A stretch of DNA of 64,000 bases from an uncultured Cohaesibacter sp. (GTDB lineage Bacteria > Pseudomonadota > Alphaproteobacteria > Rhizobiales > Cohaesibacteraceae). Under the pieces are notes generated by a model. It saw only the letters and a program-made list of their open reading frames with translations. It had not been told where the DNA came from and did not search any database. Within the stretch, counting starts at the first letter, position 1, and every line of letters begins with the position of its first letter. This document shows, in pieces, positions 38,083 to 46,838 of the stretch. Both the position numbers and the translations under genes were made by a program. The stretch spans positions 4,977,001 through 5,041,000 of the forward strand of contig NZ_OY762905.1 in assembly GCF_963666525.1 (NCBI RefSeq). The letters run 5' to 3'.

Positions 38083-39174
38083 TCACGAACCGTCAACAGG
38101 CAGCTTCTCAATCGTCGGAATGAGTGTCGTCTTGACATTCTGGCTTGAAAGGATTCTTTGTTCCTCTGCAAGGCTTGGGCCGGCATGATCGAGGGAGGAC
38201 ACTAGGCGCACGATATGCTTGCCGGAGCCCGCAAGTTTTGCCAGCAGCATAGCAGTGTCGCCATCCATCTCGCCAAGCCTTGTCGCCATGTCATTGATCG
38301 ACAAACGGCGGGCCTCGCGACGTGCCAGCTCGAGAATTTCGGAACTTGTTTCATCACCATAGACGATGATGTCCGCAGCATGCAGGGCACGAATGGCACG
38401 CATGGGCAACAAGTCGCTTGCACCGTGCCAGGTGTCAATGAAAGTCACTCGACCGGAGGACAACGCATTGGAAAAGGAAGCCGTGCCGATGATGTCCTCG
38501 ATCGTCTCGGCTGGAATGGTGCTAGGACCCGAGAAGGCCAGATCAACGAAGGCTTCCCAGAAACGTCGTCGCTCTGCGCCCGCCCTAAATCGCTTCAAGA
38601 CATCGGACCGCAAACGGTGGGCGAGCCTCGCCCAATCAGAGATGACTGGCGGAATCAGGCTTTCAATGCGTCGACGAATGGCTTGACCAAGAATGGGGGC
38701 CGCGCCGTCGGTCGAAATGCTGATGATTACCGGGGAACGGTTGACTATTGACCCGAACTGGAATTGACAGTGATCAAGATTGTCGATGATGTTGGCCACA
38801 GCGCCGGCGGCATTGGCGGATGCTACGAACCGTTCGGCTTCTTCAGCCTCCTCAATGTCGCCAATGGCCAGCAACGCCCCCTTGAAGCAGTCGGGCGTCC
38901 AATTCTCGCGATGCCAGATGTAGTGCCGTTTGCCGGAATGCTCATCGACAAGAAGCTGCCTCAGCTCCTCTCCGGGCTCTTCGGAATAGACATGCACCAT
39001 AGCTCCCGCAGCTGCCAGCAGCTCGGCCTTCCAGGCTGCGCCGTCACTTTCACCGGCCAGCACGACCTTGCGCCCTCTCAGATTGAAGAAGACAGGCAAG
39101 GTCGCAAGATCAGCGATACGTTCCCTGCGTTGGGCCACTTCCGGCTCATGTGCTTCATTCCGCAGCGATATCAT
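38083..39174 (-). CDS. cysG: CysG-like precorrin-2 dehydrogenase/ferrochelatase with truncated methyltransferase domain
   Basis: 363 residues from ATG 39174 (GGAG 7 nt upstream). Residues about 20-235 match the CysG N-terminal domain: LPVFFNLRGRKVVLAGES (NAD-binding) and NIIDNLDHCQFQFGSIVNRSPVIISISTDGAAPILG, with the family N-x-x-D and S-T-x-G-x-x-P. It oxidises precorrin-2 and inserts iron to make siroheme for the sulfite reductase. The following 125 residues look like the start of a uroporphyrinogen-III methyltransferase domain, but the SAM-binding glycine motif is replaced by DTWHGASDLLPM and the domain ends early. Methylation must therefore be done by another protein. Divergent from the cys operon. 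Confidence 0.8.
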   Translation of the reverse strand: MISLRNEAHEPEVAQRRERIADLATLPVFFNLRGRKVVLAGESDGAAWKAELLAAAGAMVHVYSEEPGEELRQLLVDEHSGKRHYIWHRENWTPDCFKGALLAIGDIEEAEEAERFVASANAAGAVANIIDNLDHCQFQFGSIVNRSPVIISISTDGAAPILGQAIRRRIESLIPPVISDWARLAHRLRSDVLKRFRAGAERRRFWEAFVDLAFSGPSTIPAETIEDIIGTASFSNALSSGRVTFIDTWHGASDLLPMRAIRALHAADIIVYGDETSSEILELARREARRLSINDMATRLGEMDGDTAMLLAKLAGSGKHIVRLVSSLDHAGPSLAEEQRILSSQNVKTTLIPTIEKLPVDGS

Positions 39175-39894
39175 GCACCATCTCCGCATTTTGTAGGGAG
39201 CGGGTACCACAATCGGTCTCCGCATCTGTCACTTCTTCGGTGCCTCCAATACGGAGGACATGCTTGATCGAGATCAGCAAAAACGGATCCCGTGTCGTGG
39301 GAGTTCGCAAAAAAAATATTCTCATGCCATCGGTTCGTTTTCCAAGAACGCCTCAAGACCCGATGTCAAGATCAGCCGTATGTGGCCAAAACGCTTCACT
39401 GAAGGCCTTCCGCCGGTCTGGCTCATACAGGTGTCTGATCAGTATTATACCTGATAAATGGAGCGCAACAAAGAGCTTGCAAAACGACAGGTTCAACATG
39501 CTCGTAACGAACTCCATCGGAAAACACCTCGAACAAGAGGTCTGCGACAGCCAAAGAAATGCTCTATGTGACTGAAAAGACGACCAAATTGGATGCATCT
39601 TTGTAACCGATCCCGGTCAGCAGTTCGCTTGAACGTGGTAGAGATAGTGGTTCGGCCCCGTCTGCAACCCGTTTTCTCCAAATGCCAAATGTTGGAAAAA
39701 TTTTATTCTTGAGAAGTCAGGATTGGTTTGGTTTTCGAAGAAAGATTTTGCGCATAAATCGCATTTGCAATTATGGGCTGGGGTGATTGTTGAGGGGGCT
39801 GGAAAGCACTACAAATCGCTCAATCTGATACAGGACCAAAGATCTGCCGCAGGAGAGATAACCTTCCTTAAGGCACCGCAAGCTGGAGAGCGTG
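39175..39894. other. Long divergent spacer between cysG and the sulfite-reductase operon
   Basis: About 720 bp with only short frames lacking ribosome sites. It holds the promoter-like pair at 39444-39471. I found no remnant of a methyltransferase domain here and no recognisable riboswitch. Confidence 0.4.
39444..39471 (-). promoter_or_regulatory. Sigma-70-like promoter upstream of cysG
   Basis: On the minus strand, TTGTTG (39471-39466), 16 nt, TATAAT (39449-39444). It is the best promoter-like pair in the cysG/DUF2849 spacer and points toward cysG, about 270 bp upstream of its ATG, implying a long leader. Confidence 0.5.
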
Positions 39895-40194
39895 ATGTTT
39901 GTGATAACCGGTAACCGACTGCTGGACGGCGGAGTGGTCTTTCTGGCTCCGGCTCTTGCCTGGGTAGAAGACATTCAGCGCGCGCGACGTTACGAGAGCG
40001 ACAAGAGTGCGCGCGATATCGTGGCCGATCTGGGCGAAGTGGTTGTCAGTCTGGATGTCATTCCCGTCGCTTGCGACGACGAGGGCGTGGTTCAGCCGCT
40101 GCGTTTGCGTGAGCGGATCAGAGTGGGCGGTCCCACCGTAAACCCCTTTGCGGACATTCATCTCGAACGAACCTTTACCGGCAGAGCAAGCTGA
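39895..40194 (+). CDS. DUF2849 protein of the sulfite-reductase operon
   Basis: 99 residues; begins MFVITGNRLLDGGVVFL, the family start, with CTGGAG upstream. DUF2849 proteins are encoded directly upstream of the sulfite reductase hemoprotein in many alphaproteobacteria; the biochemical role is unknown. The stop lies 28 bp before the next start. Confidence 0.85.
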   Translation: MFVITGNRLLDGGVVFLAPALAWVEDIQRARRYESDKSARDIVADLGEVVVSLDVIPVACDDEGVVQPLRLRERIRVGGPTVNPFADIHLERTFTGRAS

Positions 40195-40222
40195 CCCGTC
40201 AGATTTGCAAGGAGACCCAAGC

Positions 40223-41893
40223 ATGTATCGCTATGATGAATTTGACGCCGCTTTCGTACGCCAGAGGGTCGAGCAGTTCCGCAATCAGGTTGGACGCAGG
40301 ATCTCGGGTGAGTTGACCGAGGACGAATTCAAGCCACTGCGCCTGATGAATGGTCTCTATCTTCAGCTCCATGCCTATATGCTGCGTGTCGCCATTCCCT
40401 ATGGCACCCTGGATAGTCGCCAACTGCACAAGCTGGCTGATGTCGCCACCAAATATGATCGTGGCTATGCCCATTTCACCACGCGTCAGAATGTTCAGTA
40501 CAACTGGCCAACGCTGTCGGATACGCCGGACATTCTGGCCGAGTTGGCCGAAGTGGATATGCATGCCATCCAGACCTCGGGCAACTGCATCCGCAATGTG
40601 ACGACAGATCATTTCGCTGGCGCGGCCCATGACGAGATTGCCGACCCGCGGGTCTATGCCGAAATCATCCGGCAGTGGTCCAGCCTGCATCCGGAATTTT
40701 CGTTTCTTCCTCGCAAGTTCAAGATCGCCATCAACGGGGCCCGCAAGGATCGGGCCGCCATTCGAGTGCATGATATCGGACTGCAGCTGGTTGAAACAAA
40801 AGACGGCGGGATTGGCTTTGACGTCTATATCGGCGGCGGGCAGGGGCGTACTCCCATGATCGCCAAGTTGGTAGCCGAGGCTGTCGCCGAAGCGGATATC
40901 CTGAACTATCTGGAGGCTGTTTTGCGAGTCTACAACCGCTATGGCCGCCGCGACAACAAGTACAAGGCCCGCATCAAGATACTGGTGCATGAAACCGGGC
41001 TTGAGCAGCTACAGGCGGATATTGCCGAGGAATATGCGCTTTCCAAATCCAGCCTTCTGGATGTTCCTCAGGCCGAAATCGACCGGATCAACGCCTATTT
41101 CGCAATGCCCGAGCTGAAGTCAGACCAGGCCGGTGCCGATGCGCTTGCCAGCATTCGTGTCCAGAATGCTGGGTTTTCTCGCTGGGTCTCACGCAATACA
41201 CATGCCCACAAGGTGGATGATCATGTTAGCGTCACGATCTCGCTAAAGCCGGTGGGCGGCGTTCCAGGTGATGCAACGGACGCACAAATGCACTTGGTGG
41301 CCGATCTCGCAAGCCGTTATGGCTACGACGAAATCCGTGTCAGCCATGAACAAAATCTGGTGCTGCCGCATGTGGCCAAGTCCGACCTTCTGACCATCTA
41401 TGACGCGCTGGTCAAGGCGGATCTGGCCGAGGCCAATGTCGGTCTTGTCACGGACATCATCGCGTGTCCGGGGCTTGACTATTGCGCTCTGGCTAACGCC
41501 CGTTCGATCCCGATTGCCCAAGCGATATCCAACCGTCTTGGCGATCCGGCCAGACAACAGGAAATCGGACCGGTCACGCTGAACATTTCCGGCTGCATCA
41601 ACGCTTGCGGACACCATCATGTCGGACATATCGGCATTCTCGGCGTCGACAAGAAGGGTGAGGAACTCTACCAGCTTACGCTTGGCGGGGCGGCCGATGA
41701 GCACACCTCTATCGGGACCATTCTTGGCAGAGGCTTTGCCGCCGAGGAATTGATCGACGCCGTGGAACTGGTTCTCGATACCTATCTGCTTCTGCGTCAG
41801 AACAAGGACGAAACCTTCATCGAAGCCTACCGCAGGGTGGGGCCTCAGCCATTCAAGGATGCACTCTATCCCAATGGCAAACAGGCAGCATAG
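40223..41893 (+). CDS. cysI: Assimilatory sulfite reductase hemoprotein (CysI/SirA-like)
   Basis: 556 residues; ATG 40223 chosen for AAGGAG upstream. Contains two nitrite/sulfite-reductase repeats, with TTRQNVQYNWP and TSGNCIRNVTTD in the first. The siroheme-[4Fe-4S] ligands are CPGLDYC and SGCINACGHH in the C-terminal half (the C-x5-C and C-x3-C pairs). It reduces sulfite to sulfide. No CysJ flavoprotein is in the operon; the ferredoxin-NADP reductase at 43268 probably supplies electrons through ferredoxin. Nitrite reductase is an alternative, but cysH and DUF934 next door support sulfite. Confidence 0.9.
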   Translation: MYRYDEFDAAFVRQRVEQFRNQVGRRISGELTEDEFKPLRLMNGLYLQLHAYMLRVAIPYGTLDSRQLHKLADVATKYDRGYAHFTTRQNVQYNWPTLSDTPDILAELAEVDMHAIQTSGNCIRNVTTDHFAGAAHDEIADPRVYAEIIRQWSSLHPEFSFLPRKFKIAINGARKDRAAIRVHDIGLQLVETKDGGIGFDVYIGGGQGRTPMIAKLVAEAVAEADILNYLEAVLRVYNRYGRRDNKYKARIKILVHETGLEQLQADIAEEYALSKSSLLDVPQAEIDRINAYFAMPELKSDQAGADALASIRVQNAGFSRWVSRNTHAHKVDDHVSVTISLKPVGGVPGDATDAQMHLVADLASRYGYDEIRVSHEQNLVLPHVAKSDLLTIYDALVKADLAEANVGLVTDIIACPGLDYCALANARSIPIAQAISNRLGDPARQQEIGPVTLNISGCINACGHHHVGHIGILGVDKKGEELYQLTLGGAADEHTSIGTILGRGFAAEELIDAVELVLDTYLLLRQNKDETFIEAYRRVGPQPFKDALYPNGKQAA

Positions 41894-41901
41894 AGGTGAC
41901 C

Positions 41902-42609
41902 ATGTTGAAACGAAAACGGTTTACGCTGCCTGGCGCAGAAGAAGTGGTCGCGCTCAACGCGTCTTTCGAACAGGAACGCCCAGAGCGGGTCCTTGAATGG
42001 TTGGCGTCTAACGCAACCGCCGGAGAAGTGCCGCTTGTCTCCTCCTTCGGGGCCGACTCTGTGGTGCTGCTCGACATGATCGCTCGGATCGATGCTGACT
42101 ATCCGGTACTTTTCATCGACACCGGCAAGCATTTCATTCTGACTCTACAATATCGAGATGAACTGAAGGCACACTTCGGGCTGAACAACCTGCATTCGAT
42201 TACGCCCGACCGCGAGCTCCTCAAGGAGCATGACCCGCGTGGGGCGCTCTGGATCACCAATCCCGATGCCTGCTGCAATTTGCGCAAGACGATTCCCCTT
42301 GCCACGATGATGAGGGATCACGTCGGCTGGATCACTGGCCGCAAACACTTTCAGACCCACCATCGGACCAATCTCAAGATTTTCGAGTTGGACGGCAACC
42401 ATCTGAAAGTCAATCCGCTTGCCAACTGGCGATCGGCCGACGTTGCCGACTATATCAGGACCCGTTCGCTGCCGGGACATCCGCTCGTGCCGAAAGGATA
42501 TGTGTCCATTGGCTGTGCACCTTGCACAAGCCCTGTTGCCGAGGGCGAAGACAGTCGGTCTGGCCGTTGGAGAGGGTCTGAAAAGACCGAATGCGGCTTG
42601 CACATCTGA
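41902..42609 (+). CDS. cysH: Adenylyl-sulfate (APS/PAPS) reductase CysH
   Basis: 235 residues. PP-loop-like SSFGADSVVLLDM near residue 47. Cys pairs CC (DACCNLRK, about 125) and C-x-x-C (GCAPC, about 212) are the ligands of the [4Fe-4S] cluster found in APS reductases and absent from Escherichia coli PAPS reductase. It therefore most likely reduces adenosine 5'-phosphosulfate to sulfite. Start ATG 41902, with AGAGGTG upstream, 8 bp after the cysI stop. Confidence 0.92.
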   Translation: MLKRKRFTLPGAEEVVALNASFEQERPERVLEWLASNATAGEVPLVSSFGADSVVLLDMIARIDADYPVLFIDTGKHFILTLQYRDELKAHFGLNNLHSITPDRELLKEHDPRGALWITNPDACCNLRKTIPLATMMRDHVGWITGRKHFQTHHRTNLKIFELDGNHLKVNPLANWRSADVADYIRTRSLPGHPLVPKGYVSIGCAPCTSPVAEGEDSRSGRWRGSEKTECGLHI

Positions 42610-42622
42610 TCAGGAGAGCTCC

Positions 42623-43168
42623 ATGAGCAACAATGCTGAAATTGCCCGGTCATCCCTCTGGAAAGATGGCAAATTTGTCGCTGACGACTGGGTGCTGCTC
42701 GAGGCCGGAGAAAGTCCGGTTCGCAATGAAAAGGCTTTTCTGACCTTCGCTGATGCCTTGACACTTTTGAGGGAGGGCACGTCCTTGCCGTCCTCGCTAG
42801 GCGTGATTGTCGGAGCCAATGATGATGTGGACGACTTGGCGAACTACCTCGATCGTATTGAAGCCGTGGCAATCGACTTCCCCGGTTTCGGAGATGGTCG
42901 CGGTTTTTCGAGCGCCCGTCTGCTACGTGAACGTTTGGGGTTTACCGGTGAGATACGCGCAATAGGCAAGTACATTCTCGACCAGATGCCCTTGCTGGTG
43001 CGCTGCGGGGTTTCCAGTTTTCTGGTTACCAGTGAAAAAGTGAAAGCGGGCCTGACTCGCGGCGAGTGGCCGGAAGTGGCCACCTACTATCAGCCGGTCG
43101 CAGGCGACGGCGACCTCCCTGACGGACAACTGCGCCCATGGTTGCGCCACAAGGCCAAGGTCGGCTGA
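42623..43168 (+). CDS. DUF934 protein of the sulfite-reductase operon
   Basis: 181 residues. FKDG-type N-terminus (LWKDGKFVADDWVLLE) and the conserved AIDFPGFGDGRGFSSARLLRER-type stretch (residues about 88-110; FPGFGDGRGFS) plus GEIRAIGKYILDQMPLLVRCG, the DUF934 signature. Members always travel with cysH/cysI in proteobacteria; exact role unsettled. CAGGAGAG precedes the ATG, 13 bp after cysH. Confidence 0.88.
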   Translation: MSNNAEIARSSLWKDGKFVADDWVLLEAGESPVRNEKAFLTFADALTLLREGTSLPSSLGVIVGANDDVDDLANYLDRIEAVAIDFPGFGDGRGFSSARLLRERLGFTGEIRAIGKYILDQMPLLVRCGVSSFLVTSEKVKAGLTRGEWPEVATYYQPVAGDGDLPDGQLRPWLRHKAKVG

Positions 43169-43267
43169 GGGGCCTTTGGCCGCTTCCTTCGATGGTCAAC
43201 AACACGAACTCAGCGAAGCTTAACAAGGGCAACGCGACTGACTGTTATGTTTTACAAGGAGACTTCC

Positions 43268-44104
43268 ATGACGCAACAAGGTTTGGCGGTTCAGTCCAGC
43301 GTCAGCGCAGCCGGCACATTGGCCTTTCCGATCCCGGCCAATGTGTTCGCCGAGACGGTAACCGACGTGCAGCATTATACCGACGGGCTGTTCCGGTTCC
43401 GCATCACCCGCCCGGCAAGCTTCCGCTTTCGTTCCGGCGAGTTTGTCATGATCGGGTTGCCCAACGCGGAACGTCCTGTTTTCAGGGCCTATTCCATTGC
43501 CAGTCCTTCATGGGATGAGGAAGTGGAATTCTATTCCATCAAGGTTCCGGATGGTCCGCTGACCGAGCATCTTCAGAGGATCAAGGTCGGTGACACCGTG
43601 CTGATGCGAAAGAAGCCGACCGGGACTCTTGTCAACGATGCCCTCATTCCGGGCAAACGGCTTTACATGTTCTCGACCGGCACCGGCATAGCACCCTTTG
43701 CCTCCCTGATCCGCGATCCTGAGACCTACGAGAAATTCGAGCAGGTCATCCTGACGCACACCTGTCGCCATATCGCAGAGTTGAAATATGGCGAGGATCT
43801 GGTGGCGCTTTGCAGCAACGATCCTCTGGTAGGCGAATTCGCCAAAGGTCGCCTTGTTTACTACAGCTCAATCACACGAGAGCCATTTCCACGCACGGGT
43901 CGCATCACGGACCTGATGGAGACTGGCAAGCTGTTTGCAGACCTTGGCGTTCCAGCCATCAACCCCGAAGAAGACCGGGGCATGATATGCGGCTCCATGG
44001 CCATGCTCAACGATACCAGGAGTGTTCTTGAAAAGTTCGGCCTTGAAGAGGGGTCAAACGCGCGTCCGGCGACATTCGTGGTGGAGCGCGCATTCGTCGA
44101 CTGA
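43268..44104 (+). CDS. fpr: Ferredoxin--NADP+ reductase
   Basis: 278 residues. FAD-binding RAYSIASPSWDEE, NADP-binding STGTGIAPF and CGSMAMLND, C-terminal aromatic region ending ERAFVD. Fpr-type enzymes shuttle electrons between NADPH and ferredoxin. Placed after the cys genes and with no CysJ present, it is the likely electron source for sulfite reduction. AAGGAG precedes the ATG. The 99-bp gap after DUF934 may hold a separate promoter. Confidence 0.9.
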   Translation: MTQQGLAVQSSVSAAGTLAFPIPANVFAETVTDVQHYTDGLFRFRITRPASFRFRSGEFVMIGLPNAERPVFRAYSIASPSWDEEVEFYSIKVPDGPLTEHLQRIKVGDTVLMRKKPTGTLVNDALIPGKRLYMFSTGTGIAPFASLIRDPETYEKFEQVILTHTCRHIAELKYGEDLVALCSNDPLVGEFAKGRLVYYSSITREPFPRTGRITDLMETGKLFADLGVPAINPEEDRGMICGSMAMLNDTRSVLEKFGLEEGSNARPATFVVERAFVD

Positions 44105-44132
44105 TCAGACACCCTTTCCGATGCGGGATATG

Positions 44133-44161
44133 AAAAGGCTGTTTCTAAGAAACAGCCTTTT
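44133..44161. terminator. Bidirectional terminator after fpr
   Basis: Perfect 13-bp stem AAAAGGCTGTTTC / GAAACAGCCTTTT with a TAA loop, between convergent fpr and the D-amino-acid transaminase gene. Confidence 0.9.
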
Positions 44162-44189
44162 GTTTATTCGTCCGAAACTGCCTTGATCA

Positions 44190-45056
44190 TCAAATCGCAG
44201 TTGCAAGGCGGCTTTCGACATAGATGTCGCGCAACTTTTTGGTGATTGGTCCCGGGGTTCCGTCGCCAATCTGTTGACCATCTATGCGCACCACTGGCAG
44301 CACAAAGTTCGTGGCTGATGTGTTGAACGCTTCGGCTGCTTCCTTGGCCTCTTCGAGAGTGAAAGGCCGCTCTTCGACCTTGATGCCAGCGGCTCTTGCC
44401 AGATCCAGCGTGCTTGCTCGTGTAATGCCGGGCAGGATGACGTGAGAGAGATCGCGCGTTACCAGAGTTCCATCCTGTTTGACAATATGAGCGGTGGCAG
44501 AACTGGCTTCCGTTACAAAGCCGTCTTCAATCAGCCATGCATCGTCTGCACCCTTTGCGGCTGCTTCCGATTTGGCCATGGTCGGATAGAGCAACTGCAC
44601 CGTCTTGATGTCTCGACGTTCCCAGCGCCAGTCCGGCATGGAAACAACGGAGATGCCCGATTTTGCATACGGATTCTCGATGACATCCTTGGTCTGGGTG
44701 AACATGGAGAACGTTGGCTTGGAGTCTTTCGAGATGAGGAAATTCCGGTCATCGACACCGCGGGAAATCTGAAGGTAGATCATCCCCTCAACAACATTGT
44801 TGCGCGCAACGATTTCGCGATGCACAGCAAGAAGTTCATCGGCGTCAAGCGGGCATTTGATTCCCAACTCGCCGAGCGAGCGCTGCAGACGTGCCGCGTG
44901 GCCATGATAGTCAATCAGCTTGCCGCCAACGATCGCAGTCACTTCGTAAATGGCATCGGCAAAGGTGTAGCCACGGTCGAAAATGGAAATTTTGGCATCG
45001 GCTTCATCAAGCCACTCGCCATTAAGATAAACAGTACGAGACAAGGATCTCTCCAT
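44190..45056 (-). CDS. dat: D-amino-acid transaminase
   Basis: 288-residue class IV PLP aminotransferase. FDRGYTFADAIYEV, YLQISRG and RDIKTVQLLYP (PLP-lysine in IK) follow the D-alanine aminotransferase pattern; EASSATAHIV is the PLP phosphate loop. It moves the amino group from D-amino acids to a 2-oxoacid. The stop is followed by the fpr terminator; pxpA lies 8 bp upstream on the same strand, so the two form an operon. Confidence 0.87.
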   Translation of the reverse strand: MERSLSRTVYLNGEWLDEADAKISIFDRGYTFADAIYEVTAIVGGKLIDYHGHAARLQRSLGELGIKCPLDADELLAVHREIVARNNVVEGMIYLQISRGVDDRNFLISKDSKPTFSMFTQTKDVIENPYAKSGISVVSMPDWRWERRDIKTVQLLYPTMAKSEAAAKGADDAWLIEDGFVTEASSATAHIVKQDGTLVTRDLSHVILPGITRASTLDLARAAGIKVEERPFTLEEAKEAAEAFNTSATNFVLPVVRIDGQQIGDGTPGPITKKLRDIYVESRLATAI

Positions 45057-45064
45057 CAGAAATA

Positions 45065-45844
45065 TCAGTTTTGGGATTTTGGGGATTTGAACGGAGCAAA
45101 GCTGATGCCTTCATCGGCCAGCGATGCACGCAGGGCACGGGCGACAGCAACGGCGCCCGGGGTGTCTCCATGAATGCAAACCGTGGCGGCCTCAACAGCC
45201 AGCTTCTTGCCGCCGACGGTTGGTATGAAGCCATCCTTGACCATGCTGAGAACCTGATCAGTGCTCTGCTTGAGATCGTGAATGACGGCTCCTTCCTTCT
45301 GGCGCGATGTCAGCATGCCATTATCATCATAACTTCTGTCGGCAAAAACCTCACAGGCGACATCAAGGCCGGCAGCCTCTGCAGCTTTCATGGTTTCAGA
45401 ATAGGGCAGTGTCACGAAAGTGAGGGAGGGGTCTACAGACTTGATGGCCGAGGCGCAAACCCTGGCCAGATCGGCATCTTCCGCTGCAATGTTACCCAAA
45501 GAGCCGTGGGTTTTTACGTGGGTGATCGGCCAGCCCAAAGCCTCAGACATGCCCTTGACGGCTGCGATCTGGTAAATCAGTTGCGCCTCCAGATCTTCGG
45601 GGCGTTCGCCATAGATCCTGCGACGACCAAAGCCATAGAGATCCATGAAGGACGGATGGGCACCGATTGAAACGCCCTTCGCCTTTGCAGCCAGAATGGT
45701 ATCCCGGATGACGACGGGATCACCCGCATGAAATCCGCAGGCAATATTCGCAGTGTTGATCAGCTCGAACATCGCGGCGTCGTCACCGATTGTGTAGGCT
45801 CCGAAGCTTTCTCCCATATCGCAATTGAGATCGATTGTTGTCAT
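45065..45844 (-). CDS. pxpA: 5-oxoprolinase subunit PxpA (LamB/YcsF family)
   Basis: 259 residues from ATG 45844 (GGAAGGAG upstream). LDLNCDMGES-type start (here TTIDLNCDMGESFG), NIACGFHAGD, GAHPSFMDLYGFGRR, and the C-terminal ICIHGDTPGA-type motif are family signatures. With PxpB and PxpC it forms the ATP-dependent bacterial 5-oxoprolinase. It is divergent from pxpB here, whereas the three genes are usually in one operon. Confidence 0.9.
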   Translation of the reverse strand: MTTIDLNCDMGESFGAYTIGDDAAMFELINTANIACGFHAGDPVVIRDTILAAKAKGVSIGAHPSFMDLYGFGRRRIYGERPEDLEAQLIYQIAAVKGMSEALGWPITHVKTHGSLGNIAAEDADLARVCASAIKSVDPSLTFVTLPYSETMKAAEAAGLDVACEVFADRSYDDNGMLTSRQKEGAVIHDLKQSTDQVLSMVKDGFIPTVGGKKLAVEAATVCIHGDTPGAVAVARALRASLADEGISFAPFKSPKSQN

Positions 45845-46009
45845 GTATCTCCTTCCACCATGCCGGAAATCTTGACCATTGGTGCAGGCCTTTTGGGAGC
45901 AAACCAGCACATTTCCGCTTTCCGGACGTCAATCGAAACGAGCAGAAGAGGTGCATAATCAACACGCCGAAGGCACATTCCCATGGGGTGATTATTTGAT
46001 ATTTACTCC

Positions 46010-46018
46010 TGACATACA
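46010..46018. promoter_or_regulatory. TGTATGTCA motif in the pxpA/pxpB divergent region
   Basis: TGACATACA on the plus strand (TGTATGTCA in reverse), within TACAATTGGTAT. The same 9-mer occurs upstream of dctP (55903-55911). A candidate site for one of the two GntR regulators at 51366-52756. Confidence 0.4.
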
Positions 46019-46064
46019 ATTGGTATACTGAAATGGCAAGCACATAATAACGCGGAAAACGAAA

Positions 46065-46838
46065 TTGAAATTTCTAAAAAGACTGCGCAAAGGCTCCGCC
46101 TTCTCAGAGCAACAAGGACAACCACCAGCACGCTTCCTGCATTGCGGCGATAGCGCCATTGCTGTTGAACTGGCCAGTGAAATCGACGAAACGGCCAACC
46201 AGCGTGTGATCGCTCTGGCAGATAGTCTCGATAAACGACCAATTGTCGGGATCGAGGAAGTGGTCCCGACCTATCGTTCTCTCCTGGTGCTGTATGATCC
46301 GTGCATTATTCGCGGACAGAAGCTGATCGAAGCGTTGGGGGATCGCCTCGCTTCGCTTGTCGTATCCGCCGAGGCGAGGCGTACATTCTCCATTCCGGTG
46401 CTTTATGGCCATGAAGCGGGGCTAGATCTGGAAGAAATGGCAAAAATGAAAGGAATTTCGCCGGAAGAGGTGATTGCCATTCACTCGTCGGCTGACTATC
46501 GCGTTTACATGATAGGCTTCGCACCCGGGTTTGCCTATCTGGGCGGCGTGCCGGAAATCCTGCATACGCCGAGGCGCAAAGTTCCACGACAACATATTGT
46601 GGCAGGCTCGATCGGCATCGGCGGCAAGCAGGGTAACATCAATTCTCTGGCGGGGCCGAGCGGATGGCTTTTTCTCGGTCGTACCCCATTGAAACTGTTT
46701 GATCCAAATCGCACAGAACCCTTCATGCTCAGGGCAGGGGACGTGGTGAAATTCCGTCCTGTCGAGCGCGAAGAAGCATTGGAACTGGATGCCGCTGTTG
46801 CGCGAGGTGAAGTCAGCGTGGAGGCCAATATCCTATGA
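46065..46838 (+). CDS. pxpB: 5-oxoprolinase subunit PxpB (KipI family)
   Basis: 257 residues from TTG at 46065; no in-frame ATG fits before the conserved FLHCGDSAIAVELA stretch, and the ribosome site is weak. Family motifs: VGIEEVVPTYRSLLVLYDP, MIGFAPGFAYLGG, and VAGSIGIGGKQGNIN with SGWLFLGRTP. Works with PxpC and PxpA. Stop and pxpC start overlap in ATGA. Confidence 0.88.
   Translation: MKFLKRLRKGSAFSEQQGQPPARFLHCGDSAIAVELASEIDETANQRVIALADSLDKRPIVGIEEVVPTYRSLLVLYDPCIIRGQKLIEALGDRLASLVVSAEARRTFSIPVLYGHEAGLDLEEMAKMKGISPEEVIAIHSSADYRVYMIGFAPGFAYLGGVPEILHTPRRKVPRQHIVAGSIGIGGKQGNINSLAGPSGWLFLGRTPLKLFDPNRTEPFMLRAGDVVKFRPVEREEALELDAAVARGEVSVEANIL

Noticed and set aside
38767-38780. FNR-like sequence TTGACAGTGATCAA
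   Set aside because: It lies inside the cysG coding region, has an imperfect left half, and faces no nearby start.
39322-39426. 34-codon leader peptide upstream of cysG
   Set aside because: It follows the promoter-like pair too closely, has no ribosome site, and lacks a Cys/Met-rich attenuator pattern.
44184-44194. TTGATCATCAA as an FNR box
   Set aside because: Half-sites are only one base apart instead of four and it sits at the end of a coding region.
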